A DNA stretch of 10,945 nucleotides, taken from ZC4RG17 sp035304485 (GTDB taxonomy: Bacteria; Actinomycetota; Acidimicrobiia; Spongiisociales; ZC4RG35). Every line of letters begins with the position of its first letter. Position 1 is the stretch's first letter. The DNA is taken from the NCBI GenBank assembly GCA_035304485.1, contig DATGPZ010000191.1:1-10945 (forward strand). The letters run 5' to 3'. This document shows, piece after piece, positions 1 through 6,050 of the stretch. The notes under the pieces were generated by a model that made no database searches, was not told the DNA's origin, and saw nothing but the letters and a program-made list of their open reading frames with translations. Made by a program: the position numbers and the translations under genes.

Positions 1-1
1 G

Positions 2-73
2 CGCTCCCGGGAGGACTCGAACCTCCGCACCTGGTTCCGGAGACCAGTGCTCTATCCCCTGAGCTACGGGAGC
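2..73 (-). tRNA. tRNA-Arg (anticodon CCG)
   Basis: Reading the minus strand gives a complete cloverleaf. The 7-bp acceptor is GCTCCCG/CGGGAGC, the D arm is GCTC/GAGC, and the anticodon stem CTGGT/ACCAG holds loop CTCCGGA, so the anticodon is CCG (reads CGG). The variable loop has four bases, and the T arm is GGAGG/CCTCC around TTCGAGT. The discriminator base is G. The 3' end lies at the window edge, so whether CCA is encoded cannot be judged (only one base, C, follows). The gene runs away from hom, with a 69-base divergent spacer between them. Confidence 0.96.
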
Positions 74-87
74 GGGTGAGAGAGCCC

Positions 88-93
88 AGTGTA
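88..93 (-). promoter_or_regulatory. Putative -10 box of tRNA-Arg
   Basis: TACACT on the minus strand fits the actinobacterial TANNNT -10 pattern and would start transcription about 8 bases before the mature tRNA 5' end. No good -35 hexamer is visible (TTCGGT lies 18 bases upstream and is weak). Based on motif and position only. Confidence 0.4.
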
Positions 94-127
94 CCGGTGG
101 GCGGTTCGGGCACCGAACGGGGCTGAC

Positions 128-133
128 TAGCGT
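128..133 (+). promoter_or_regulatory. Putative -10 box of hom-thrC
   Basis: TAGCGT matches TANNNT and ends 9 bases before the hom ATG. No Shine-Dalgarno-like purine run lies between the box and the start, so the transcript would have a leader of only about 1-3 bases or none. The -35 region is weak. No T-box or threonine leader peptide is visible in the 69-base spacer. Confidence 0.35.
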
Positions 134-142
134 TCCGATCCC

Positions 143-1420
143 ATGCGCGTTGGAATCGGAATCCTCGGCGGCGGCGTGGTCGGCGGCAGCCTGGCCCACA
201 AACTGCTCGACGACCACGACACGATCGAAGCCCGAACGGGCCTCGATCTCCAGTTGGTCCGGGTGGCGGTCCGCGACCTCACCAAGTCGCGCCTGTTCCC
301 GGCCGACTATTCCACCGACCGTCCCGAGGACGTGGTCGACGATCCCGACGTCGGCTTGGTAGTGGAGCTGATGGGTGGGCTCGAGCCCGCCGGCACCCTG
401 GTGCGACGGGCCCTCGACGCCGGAAAGCCCGTGGTGACGGCCAACAAGCAGCTCGTGGCGGCGGAAGGCCCCGAGTTGTTCGCCCGAGCCGCTGCCAACG
501 GAGTCTCGTTCCTCTTCGAAGCGGCGGTCGGAGGAGGCATTCCGCTGATTCGGCCTCTGTCGGAGTCGCTCGCCGCCGAACGCATCACCTCGGTGCTGGG
601 CATCGTCAACGGCACCACCAACTTCATCCTGAGCGAGATGACCGAACGCGGCCTGCCCTACGAGGAGGCACTCAGCGAGGCCCAGCGTCTGGGCTACGCC
701 GAAGCCGACCCCACGGCCGACGTGTCGGGGGCGGACGCGGCCGCCAAGGCTCTGATCCTGGCCGGGATCGCCTTCGGTGTATGGGTCGATCTGGATGGGG
801 TCCACTCGGAGGGAATCGAGGCGATCCAGCCGGTCGACATCGAGCATGCTCGCCGCCTCGGCTATCGCGTGAAGCTCCTGGCAATCGCCGACGCCACGGA
901 TGCGGGGATCGGAGTCCGAGTGCATCCGGCCCTGGTTCCCGAGCACCATCCATTGGCTGCCGTCCGCGGAGCCCAGAACGCGGTCTTCGTAACCGGTCCC
1001 GATCTCGGCGAAGTGCTGTTCTCAGGCCCAGGCGCAGGTGGTGACCCGACCGCCACGGCAGTGCTGGGAGACGTGGTCACGGCCGCCCGGGAACTGCTCG
1101 CCGATTCGCCCGTCGCTCCTCGTGTCCGAATCGCGCCGGGAGATGTGGCCGACTTCGGCCAGGTCGACACCAGCCAGTACGTGCGACTCGAGGTGGAAGA
1201 CGCTCCGGGCGTCCTGGCGGCGATCTCCAGCGCCTTCGGGAGCGCAGGGGTGTCCATCCGGTCGGTGTGGCAGGAAGGTCGGGGAGAAGATGCGACACTG
1301 ATCCTCGTGACTCACGGCGCCCCCGAGTCGGCCCACGCCAAGGCACTCGCCTCTCTGGCCGAACTACCTCCGGTCACGCAGGTCGGTTCGGTCATTCGGG
1401 TGGTGGGCGAGCCCTCCTGA
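143..1420 (+). CDS. hom: Homoserine dehydrogenase with C-terminal ACT domain
   Basis: NAD(P)-dependent reduction of aspartate semialdehyde to homoserine, the branch point to threonine and methionine; cytoplasmic. The protein has 425 residues. The N-terminal Rossmann fold carries a glycine-rich loop (ILGGGVVGG, residues 7-15), followed by VTANK (98-102). The dimerisation/catalytic part has GIVNGTTNFI (153-162), then E187, D193, D198 and K202, whose spacing matches the catalytic acids and lysine of the yeast enzyme, and the cofactor motif GPGAGGDPTA (295-304). Residues about 345-422 form an ACT domain (SQYVRLEVEDAPGVLAAI), the usual site of threonine feedback inhibition in actinobacteria, so feedback control is likely but inferred. 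The ATG at 143 places the Rossmann strand at the very N-terminus and follows a TANNNT box closely. The TGA shares its A with the thrC ATG. Length and domain order are standard. Confidence 0.97.
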   Translation: MRVGIGILGGGVVGGSLAHKLLDDHDTIEARTGLDLQLVRVAVRDLTKSRLFPADYSTDRPEDVVDDPDVGLVVELMGGLEPAGTLVRRALDAGKPVVTANKQLVAAEGPELFARAAANGVSFLFEAAVGGGIPLIRPLSESLAAERITSVLGIVNGTTNFILSEMTERGLPYEEALSEAQRLGYAEADPTADVSGADAAAKALILAGIAFGVWVDLDGVHSEGIEAIQPVDIEHARRLGYRVKLLAIADATDAGIGVRVHPALVPEHHPLAAVRGAQNAVFVTGPDLGEVLFSGPGAGGDPTATAVLGDVVTAARELLADSPVAPRVRIAPGDVADFGQVDTSQYVRLEVEDAPGVLAAISSAFGSAGVSIRSVWQEGRGEDATLILVTHGAPESAHAKALASLAELPPVTQVGSVIRVVGEPS

Positions 1421-2772
1421 TGCTCTACGAGTCCACCCGGGGCGGGGCGACCGATCGCACGTTCTCCGACGTTCTGATCGAAGGCCTCGCTCCCGATGGC
1501 GGCCTCTACCTACCCACCGATCTTCCCACCGCACCCAAGACCGCTACCGACTATGCGGAGATGGCGGCCCGGATGACCACACCCTTCGTGGCGCCCGACC
1601 CGCTGGCGGACGAGATGGAGGAGATCTGTGCACGGGTCTACAGCGGCTTCCGCCATCCGGAGGTCGCACCACTGCGACCGCTCGGCAACCGACGGTCGCT
1701 CCTCGAGTTGTTCTGGGGTCCGACGCTGTCGTTCAAGGACTACGCCTTGCAGATGGTCGGAGCGCTCTTCGACCGGGTCCTGGCCCGCAAGGGCGAGCGA
1801 TTGCTGATCCTGGGGGCGACGAGCGGCGACACCGGCTCGGCTGCGATCGAGGCATGCCGGGGACGGGAGGGGATCGACATCGTGATCCTCTACCCCGACG
1901 GTGCCGTCTCCGAGGTGCAGCGCCGGCAGATGACGACCGTGCCGGATGACAACGTGCACGCCGTCGCCGTGGACGGGACCTTCGACGACTGCCAGCGACT
2001 CGTGAAGCAGGGATTCGGGACCCTTCGTGATCGATTCCCGCTCGGCGCCATCAATTCGATCAACTGGGCCCGCGTCATGGCCCAAACCGCCTACTACGCC
2101 CACGCCGTCGCCCGGCTCGGCGAACCGGCCCACTTCGTGGTTCCCACCGGCAACTTCGGCAACGTCTACGCCGGTCATGTAGCCCGCCAGATGGGCGTGC
2201 CTATCGAATCGCTCACTGTTGCCAACAACGCCAACCACGGACTCGCCGACCTCGTCCACTCCGGCCGTCTCTCGGTCACGGAGGTGGTGCCGACGTTGGC
2301 GCCGGCGATGGACATCCAGGTCCCGTCGAACCTCGAGCGATACCTCTACGAGGCGATGGACCGCGATCCGGACCGGATCCGAGCACTCCAGGAAAGGCTG
2401 GTATCGGAGGGATCAGTCGAACTCGATTCGAGCACGTTGGAGCGCCTCCAGGCCGATTTCGAGGCCGGCTTCCGGACCGACGAGCAGGTGACCGCCACTA
2501 TTCGCCGGGTCTACGAAGACCACGAGGTCGTGCTCGACCCCCACACCGCCATCGCCTGGTCCGTCGCCGAAGAGTTGCCTGCCGACGCACCCGTCGTCGT
2601 CGTGTCCACGGCCCACCCGGCGAAGTTCCCCGATGCGGTGGCCGAGGCGACAGCCAAGACCCCGCCTCTACCCGCCGATCTCCAGCATCTCCTCACCGAC
2701 GACGAGAGGATCGAGCGGATTCCGGCCGACATCGACGCCCTCGAAGGGTTGCTCGGCCGAATCTCCGATTGA
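1420..2772 (+). CDS. thrC: Threonine synthase, long (E. coli/yeast-like) type
   Basis: PLP enzyme converting O-phosphohomoserine to threonine plus phosphate. The 450-residue protein begins with the family signature MLYESTRG. The PLP Schiff-base lysine is K106 in LSFKDYALQ. The phosphate-binding loop GATSGDTGSAA lies at 132-142, INSINWARVMAQ at 211-222 and PTGNFGNVY at 242-250, all diagnostic of the long threonine synthase class rather than the shorter mycobacterial type. The frame stays open upstream to 1267, but that stretch lies inside hom and is not threonine synthase-like. The ATG at 1420 overlaps the hom stop as TGATG, indicating translational coupling. The usual third gene, thrB (homoserine kinase, maker of the substrate), does not follow; ku does. 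Confidence 0.97.
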   Translation: MLYESTRGGATDRTFSDVLIEGLAPDGGLYLPTDLPTAPKTATDYAEMAARMTTPFVAPDPLADEMEEICARVYSGFRHPEVAPLRPLGNRRSLLELFWGPTLSFKDYALQMVGALFDRVLARKGERLLILGATSGDTGSAAIEACRGREGIDIVILYPDGAVSEVQRRQMTTVPDDNVHAVAVDGTFDDCQRLVKQGFGTLRDRFPLGAINSINWARVMAQTAYYAHAVARLGEPAHFVVPTGNFGNVYAGHVARQMGVPIESLTVANNANHGLADLVHSGRLSVTEVVPTLAPAMDIQVPSNLERYLYEAMDRDPDRIRALQERLVSEGSVELDSSTLERLQADFEAGFRTDEQVTATIRRVYEDHEVVLDPHTAIAWSVAEELPADAPVVVVSTAHPAKFPDAVAEATAKTPPLPADLQHLLTDDERIERIPADIDALEGLLGRISD

Positions 2773-2798
2773 CCTGGTCGCAAGAACGCGAAAAGCCG

Positions 2799-2804
2799 TA
2801 GACT
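2799..2804 (+). promoter_or_regulatory. Putative -10 box of ku (leaderless layout)
   Basis: TAGACT (TANNNT) ends exactly 6 bases before the ku ATG, which would put the transcription start at or next to the A of ATG. The 38-base thrC-ku gap has no clear Shine-Dalgarno. A TTGACC at 2769-2774 is 24 bases upstream of the box, too far for a normal -35. This suggests ku can be transcribed on its own, although read-through from hom-thrC is possible. Confidence 0.42.
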
Positions 2805-2810
2805 CGTGGT

Positions 2811-3593
2811 ATGCCTCGTTCTATCTGGAAGGGTGCCATCAGCTTCGGCTTGATCTCGATTCCGGTGGCGATGTACACGGCCACCGAGAACCGCAGCCCG
2901 AGCTTCAAGCAACTCCGCAAGGGAGACAACTCGCCGATCCGATACAAGCGGGTCGCCGAGGCAGACGGCGAAGAGGTGCCGTGGGACGACATCGTCAAAG
3001 GCTACGAGTTCGAGAAGGGCCGCTACGTCGTGTTCACCGACGAGGAACTGGAAGCCGCCCACCCCGGTAGCTCCAAGCTCGTCGACGTGATCCAGTTCGT
3101 GGACGAGTCCGAGATCGATCCGATCATGTACCAGAAGTCCTACTACTTGGCGCCGGACCAGACCGGCCTCAAGGCGTACCGGATCTTCCAGAAGGCGATC
3201 GAAGAGAAGGGCGTGGTCGCGATCGCCAAGGTGACGATTCGGGAGAAGCAGCACCTCGCCACCCTCCGGAGCAAGGACGGCGTCCTCGTCATGGAGACCA
3301 TGCACTGGCCCGACGAGATCCGCGCCGCCGAGTTCGAAGAGCTCGAAGGTGATGTCGAGGTCAGGGACGAAGAGGTCCAGATGGCCGAGGCGTTGATCGA
3401 GAACCTGACTCGGCCGTTCGAGGCCGAGGCCTACGTCGACACGACCCGCCAGGCGATCGAGGAAGCGGCCGCCAAGAAGGTCGCCGGTGAAGAGATCGTC
3501 GCTCCGGAGGCACCCGAGCCCACCAAGGTCGTGGACCTGCTCGAGGCCCTCAAGGCGTCGGTCGAAGCGACCAAGGAGCAGAAGTCGGCTTGA
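2811..3593 (+). CDS. ku: Bacterial Ku protein (NHEJ end-binding)
   Basis: Homodimeric ring protein that threads onto double-strand DNA ends and recruits the NHEJ ligase. The 260-residue length is normal. The start MPRSIWKGAISFGLISIPV is the classic bacterial Ku N-terminus and fixes the ATG at 2811. The core includes YKRVAEADGEEVPWDDIVKGYEF (about 45-67) and the central bridge motif HLATLRSKDGVLVMETMHW. The conserved short C-terminal segment VVDLLEALKASVEATKEQKSA is present, but the lysine-rich tail of some actinobacterial Ku proteins (DNA threading/bridging) is absent, so this is the minimal form. Its stop codon directly abuts the stop of the convergent DNA ligase (TGA|TCA), which supports a shared NHEJ role although the two cannot be in one operon. 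The N-terminal and bridge motifs leave little doubt. Confidence 0.97.
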   Translation: MPRSIWKGAISFGLISIPVAMYTATENRSPSFKQLRKGDNSPIRYKRVAEADGEEVPWDDIVKGYEFEKGRYVVFTDEELEAAHPGSSKLVDVIQFVDESEIDPIMYQKSYYLAPDQTGLKAYRIFQKAIEEKGVVAIAKVTIREKQHLATLRSKDGVLVMETMHWPDEIRAAEFEELEGDVEVRDEEVQMAEALIENLTRPFEAEAYVDTTRQAIEEAAAKKVAGEEIVAPEAPEPTKVVDLLEALKASVEATKEQKSA

Positions 3594-3601
3594 TCAGGCC
3601 G
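3586..3601. other. Inverted repeat over the ku/ligase stop codons
   Basis: On the plus-strand RNA, CGGCUU and AGGCCG pair (six pairs, one G-U) around loop GAUC, with the two abutting stop codons (TGA 3591-3593 and TCA 3594-3596) inside the structure. There is no U-tract on either side, so it is not a canonical intrinsic terminator. It could act as a weak bidirectional 3'-end structure or be chance. Confidence 0.3.
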
Positions 3602-4475
3602 GGCCTTCCTCGTCCCATAGAGGTGGCTCTGACCCCACTTCCAAGCCCTTGAAGACGGGTGCGCGGAGCTTGTGATCGCGCGTCCATTCCTTGTACTCGA
3701 CCTCGACCACGATGAGCGGCTCCACCCAACGGGCACCACGCGGGATCATGTCCACGTTCACGAAGGGAGGCTCGGGTCGCTCGATCGTGCGGAGGGCCTC
3801 GTTCACCTCCCTCAGGGTCTTGTCGTCGAATCCGGACCCGACGGCCCCGACCCAGCGGAGCTCGTCACCGTCCCACAGACCGACCAGGAGTGAACCGAAG
3901 GTCGAGCGACGACCACCGTCGCCCGGCACCCAGCCTCCGACCACCCCCCGCATCCGGCGCCGAGCGCTGACCTTGCGCCAGTCGGGAGACCGGCGCCCCG
4001 GCAGGTAGAGACTCCCGGCGCGCTTGGCCACGATGCCCTCCAGCCCACGTGACACCACCGCCTCATAGAGGGCGACCCCTGCTCCCCGGGTCGGCGCGTC
4101 GACCACCACACCCTTCGGCATCGCCAGTTCCTGCAGGTAGGAGCGTCGCTCCTCGATCGGACGCCGGGTCAGATCCCCGTCGGGACCGTAGAGGACGTCG
4201 AAGACGACGTAGATGGTGGGCTTGCCGGCTTGGAGGAGAGAGAAGTCGGGTCGTCCGTCGTCGTCGAAAGCGACGATCTCACCGTCGAACACCCAGCCTG
4301 GGGGTAGATCGAGGGCGGTGATCTCCGGGAATCGCTCGGCGAGATCCAGGCCGCGTCGGCTGCGAAGACGGTTGCCACCTTCCTCCCGGTGGGCGATGCA
4401 CCGGTAGCCGTCCCATTTGATCTCGAACCACCAGTCGACGTCGTCGAATGCTGCCGGCCAGGCAGTGGCCAGCAT
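3594..4475 (-). CDS. ATP-dependent DNA ligase (LigD ligase-domain type, stand-alone)
   Basis: Seals nicks via an enzyme-AMP intermediate; the partner of Ku in end joining. The 293 residues cover only the nucleotidyltransferase and OB domains. Motif I is K20-WDG with R25 in FEIKWDGYR, motif III is DGEIV (64-68) with FDVLY (92-96), motif IV is EGIVAK (146-151), and the C-terminal motif VI-like segment LRAPVFKG is at 270-277. Motif V reads WRKVSARR (166-173), where relatives usually have a second lysine in KxK; here it is Ser170. No polymerase/primase or phosphoesterase domain of full LigD is fused or adjacent. The frame is open upstream to 4541, but ATG 4475 (MLATAWP) fits the usual PMLA start region. 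A few more N-terminal residues from a non-ATG start cannot be excluded, because no good Shine-Dalgarno is seen. It lies 34 bases after yqeY and is probably cotranscribed with it. Confidence 0.93.
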   Translation of the reverse strand: MLATAWPAAFDDVDWWFEIKWDGYRCIAHREEGGNRLRSRRGLDLAERFPEITALDLPPGWVFDGEIVAFDDDGRPDFSLLQAGKPTIYVVFDVLYGPDGDLTRRPIEERRSYLQELAMPKGVVVDAPTRGAGVALYEAVVSRGLEGIVAKRAGSLYLPGRRSPDWRKVSARRRMRGVVGGWVPGDGGRRSTFGSLLVGLWDGDELRWVGAVGSGFDDKTLREVNEALRTIERPEPPFVNVDMIPRGARWVEPLIVVEVEYKEWTRDHKLRAPVFKGLEVGSEPPLWDEEGPA

Positions 4476-4500
4476 GGGACGGAGATTTCCGAACGGGTCG

Positions 4501-4529
4501 GTCAGGGGGTCACGCCCCCAGTTCCTGAC
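4501..4529 (-). other. Inverted repeat at the end of yqeY, before the ligase gene
   Basis: GTCAGG (4501-4506) and CCTGAC (4524-4529) are perfect reverse complements. Inside them GGGGG (4505-4509) faces CCCCC (4515-4519) across TCACG. The yqeY stop codon (4510-4512) sits in the inner loop. There is no U-tract, so a terminator is unlikely; it may be an RNA structure that dampens or processes the yqeY-ligase message. Confidence 0.3.
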
Positions 4530-4983
4530 GGGTGAGCCGGTTCACGAGGGCACCGTCCAGGTCGTCGCGTGTCTTCATCAAGGCGCCCACGACCTTGCCG
4601 ACGGCCTTGGGGTCGCCTGCCACCCGCATGTCCTCGATCGTCTGCCTGACGAGTTTCAGCGTCTCCTCTTCGGAGAGCTTGGCGGGCAGCCATCGCGACA
4701 GGTATTCGACCTCGAAGGCGAGCTTGTCGGCCATCTCCGCCCCTCGCTCTCCCATCTCGCGGTACTCGTCCCGTGCCTTCGCCATCCGCTTGATGTAGGC
4801 GGCGATGACGAGCTGATAGACCTCGTCGGTCGCCTCACCCACACCGGCCTGGCTGGTGACGGTGCTCACCTCGGTCTGGACCTGGCGGATCACGTCGCGC
4901 CGACGCTTGTCGCCCGACTTCATGGCGTCGCGTAACTCGGCGGAGAACTGCTCGCGAATGCTGACTTTTTCGTCTGTTGTCAT
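4510..4983 (-). CDS. yqeY: GatB/YqeY domain protein
   Basis: Stand-alone member of the YqeY family, related to the C-terminal tRNA-binding region of GatB of the tRNA-dependent amidotransferase; the exact role is unsettled. The 157 residues match the family's usual 145-155 closely: N-terminal helices SIREQFSAELRDAMKSGDKRRRDVIRQ, the charged middle with YIKRMAKARDEYREMGERGA, then EVEYLSRWLPAKLSEEE and a C-terminal part with AVGKVVGALMK and LVNRLTRQEL. The ATG at 4983 has GGGAG (4995-4991) with a 7-base spacer as Shine-Dalgarno. It starts 4 bases after the phosphodiesterase stop, so it is translated from the same message. Hydrophilic, with no signal peptide; cytoplasmic. Family assignment is sure, function is not. 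Confidence 0.93.
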   Translation of the reverse strand: MTTDEKVSIREQFSAELRDAMKSGDKRRRDVIRQVQTEVSTVTSQAGVGEATDEVYQLVIAAYIKRMAKARDEYREMGERGAEMADKLAFEVEYLSRWLPAKLSEEETLKLVRQTIEDMRVAGDPKAVGKVVGALMKTRDDLDGALVNRLTRQELGA

Positions 4984-4987
4984 CTGG

Positions 4988-5695
4988 TCACTCCCGCAGG
5001 ACTGAACTCAAGGATCGAGGATCGTCGGAAATGATCGCTGCCACACCCATTCCAGCCAACTCACGGGCTCTCTGCACATCGTTCACCGTCCATACCGCTA
5101 CCCGAACCCCGGCGGTTTCCCCGGATTCCACCAGATCCTCTCGCACGGTGCTCTCGTGGGCGAACACGGCCACGTGACCGATCGACGCGGCATGGGAGAT
5201 GGCGTCTTCCAGCGATCCGTCCTGGCCCAGGACGAGTCCGGTGGCCACAGCCGTCGACTGCGCCACCCGGTCGACATCCGGCCAGTAGAACGAAGTGAGG
5301 ATGTCACCCCGGCGGAGACGGGAGGCGGCCATGAGCGCCACACGCCCATCGGGGTCGAACCCTGGCTCCCAAGGCAGATTCTTCACTTCGACATCGAGCC
5401 GACCCGGGATCGAGATCACGTCCTCGAGTTGGATGGGACGGCGATCGTCGGGCAGGCGCATCAGGTCGTCCCATGACGTCTCAGCGATCACGTGCCCGTC
5501 GATCTCGTGGTCGTGGTTGAGCACCAACCGCCCGTCTGCCGTCATGCGGACATCGATCTCGACCGCCCCTTCGATGGACAAACCCGCCATGACTCCTGCC
5601 AGGCTGTTGTCGCGGTGACGCGCCGGGTCGCCTCGGTGTCCGACGACGATGGGGCGAGGCCCATCGAAGAAGCCTCCAACCGTTGCGAAGGGCAT
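4988..5695 (-). CDS. Glycerophosphodiester phosphodiesterase family protein (GDPD)
   Basis: TIM-barrel enzyme family that splits glycerophosphodiesters to glycerol-3-phosphate and an alcohol. With the start at 5695 the protein has 235 residues. GHRGDP (19-24) gives the catalytic H20 and R21, EIDVRMTADG (46-55) the metal-binding pair E46/D48, NHD (60-62) the second histidine, DVEVK (101-105) another acid-lysine pair, and AVWTVND with IISDDP the barrel end. The motif normally reading PENT after HRG is HRDNS here, so the usual metal-ligand Glu is Asp29. No signal peptide is seen, so it is likely cytosolic. An in-frame ATG at 5734 would add 13 residues. I prefer 5695 because a TACCCT -10-like box ends 6 bases before it and the added residues are not family-like. 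It heads the GDPD-yqeY-ligase group. The physiological substrate is unknown. Confidence 0.9.
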   Translation of the reverse strand: MPFATVGGFFDGPRPIVVGHRGDPARHRDNSLAGVMAGLSIEGAVEIDVRMTADGRLVLNHDHEIDGHVIAETSWDDLMRLPDDRRPIQLEDVISIPGRLDVEVKNLPWEPGFDPDGRVALMAASRLRRGDILTSFYWPDVDRVAQSTAVATGLVLGQDGSLEDAISHAASIGHVAVFAHESTVREDLVESGETAGVRVAVWTVNDVQRARELAGMGVAAIISDDPRSLSSVLRE

Positions 5696-5701
5696 CGAAC
5701 G

Positions 5702-5711
5702 AGGGTAGCTT
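5702..5711. promoter_or_regulatory. Overlapping divergent -10-like boxes between GDPD and whiB
   Basis: On the minus strand, TACCCT (5707-5702) ends 6 bases before the GDPD ATG, the same leaderless spacing as at ku. On the plus strand, TAGCTT (5706-5711) lies 50 bases before the whiB ATG. The two boxes share two bases. The GDPD box is better supported than the whiB one. No convincing -35 is seen for either. Confidence 0.35.
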
Positions 5712-5761
5712 TCAGGCGTCTCGCGCCCGATCATCAGCAGCCCACCGCGATACAGCCAGCC

Positions 5762-6046
5762 ATGTTCTCCACCGCACCACCGACCGATGGGCGGGCCACC
5801 GGTTGGCAGGACCTAGCCGCCTGCCGCCAGGTCGACCCCGCTCTCTTCTTCCCCAACGGTTCGACCGGCGCTGCCGTCGACCAGATCCGACGCGCCTGCT
5901 CCATCTGCGAACGATGCGAGGTTCGGAGCCAGTGCCTCGAGTACGCCCTGGAGTGGAACCTCCAGGCGGGTGTGTGGGGTGGCGTGCCGGAAGAGGAACG
6001 GAAGCGGCTGCGCCGCGGCTGGCTGGCCGACCGCCGACGTCGCTGA
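5762..6046 (+). CDS. WhiB-family iron-sulfur transcriptional regulator
   Basis: Actinobacteria-specific [4Fe-4S] protein, typically acting with the primary sigma factor and responding to redox or NO. Of 94 residues, the cluster ligands are C21, C49, C52 and C58 (C, then Cx2Cx5C, the family pattern). The DPALFFP motif sits after C21, and the turn GVWGG at 70-74 is followed by the basic tail EEERKRLRRGWLADRRRR, which would contact DNA. An extra cysteine, C46, precedes the CxxC. The frame is open back to 5492, but upstream residues are antisense to the GDPD gene and unlike WhiB; ATG 5762 gives the normal start and length. No Shine-Dalgarno is visible. It resembles the WhiB1/WblE and WhiB2 groups about equally, so no symbol is given. 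The stop abuts that of the convergent DUF3107 gene. Confidence 0.95.
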   Translation: MFSTAPPTDGRATGWQDLAACRQVDPALFFPNGSTGAAVDQIRRACSICERCEVRSQCLEYALEWNLQAGVWGGVPEEERKRLRRGWLADRRRR

Positions 6047-6050
6047 TCAG
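6043..6050. other. Palindrome CTGATCAG at the whiB/DUF3107 stop junction
   Basis: The whiB TGA (6044-6046) and the DUF3107 stop (TCA on plus, 6047-6049) touch with no spacer and form the centre of a perfect 8-base palindrome. The same TGATCA junction occurs between ku and the ligase. There is no room for a classical terminator, so transcripts of both genes must end inside the opposite gene or overlap. Confidence 0.6.

Noticed and set aside
1267..1419. Upstream in-frame start of the thrC frame
   Set aside because: It lies within the hom ACT domain coding sequence; the threonine synthase family begins at MLYESTRG, encoded from 1420.
1510..2259. 249-codon open frame on the minus strand
   Set aside because: Antisense shadow of thrC; His/Val/Gly/Asp-rich translation with no recognisable domain, typical of GC-rich mirror frames.
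2769..2804. TTGACC...TAGACT as a complete ku promoter
   Set aside because: The hexamers are 24 bases apart, too far for a standard sigma-70 promoter; only the TAGACT box is kept as a candidate.
2511..3305. 264-codon minus-strand open frame across thrC and ku
   Set aside because: It overlaps two clearly identified genes in antisense and has no start signal or domain.
5492..5761. Upstream extension of the whiB frame
   Set aside because: This part is antisense to the GDPD gene and contains no WhiB-like sequence; 94 residues from 5762 is the normal size.
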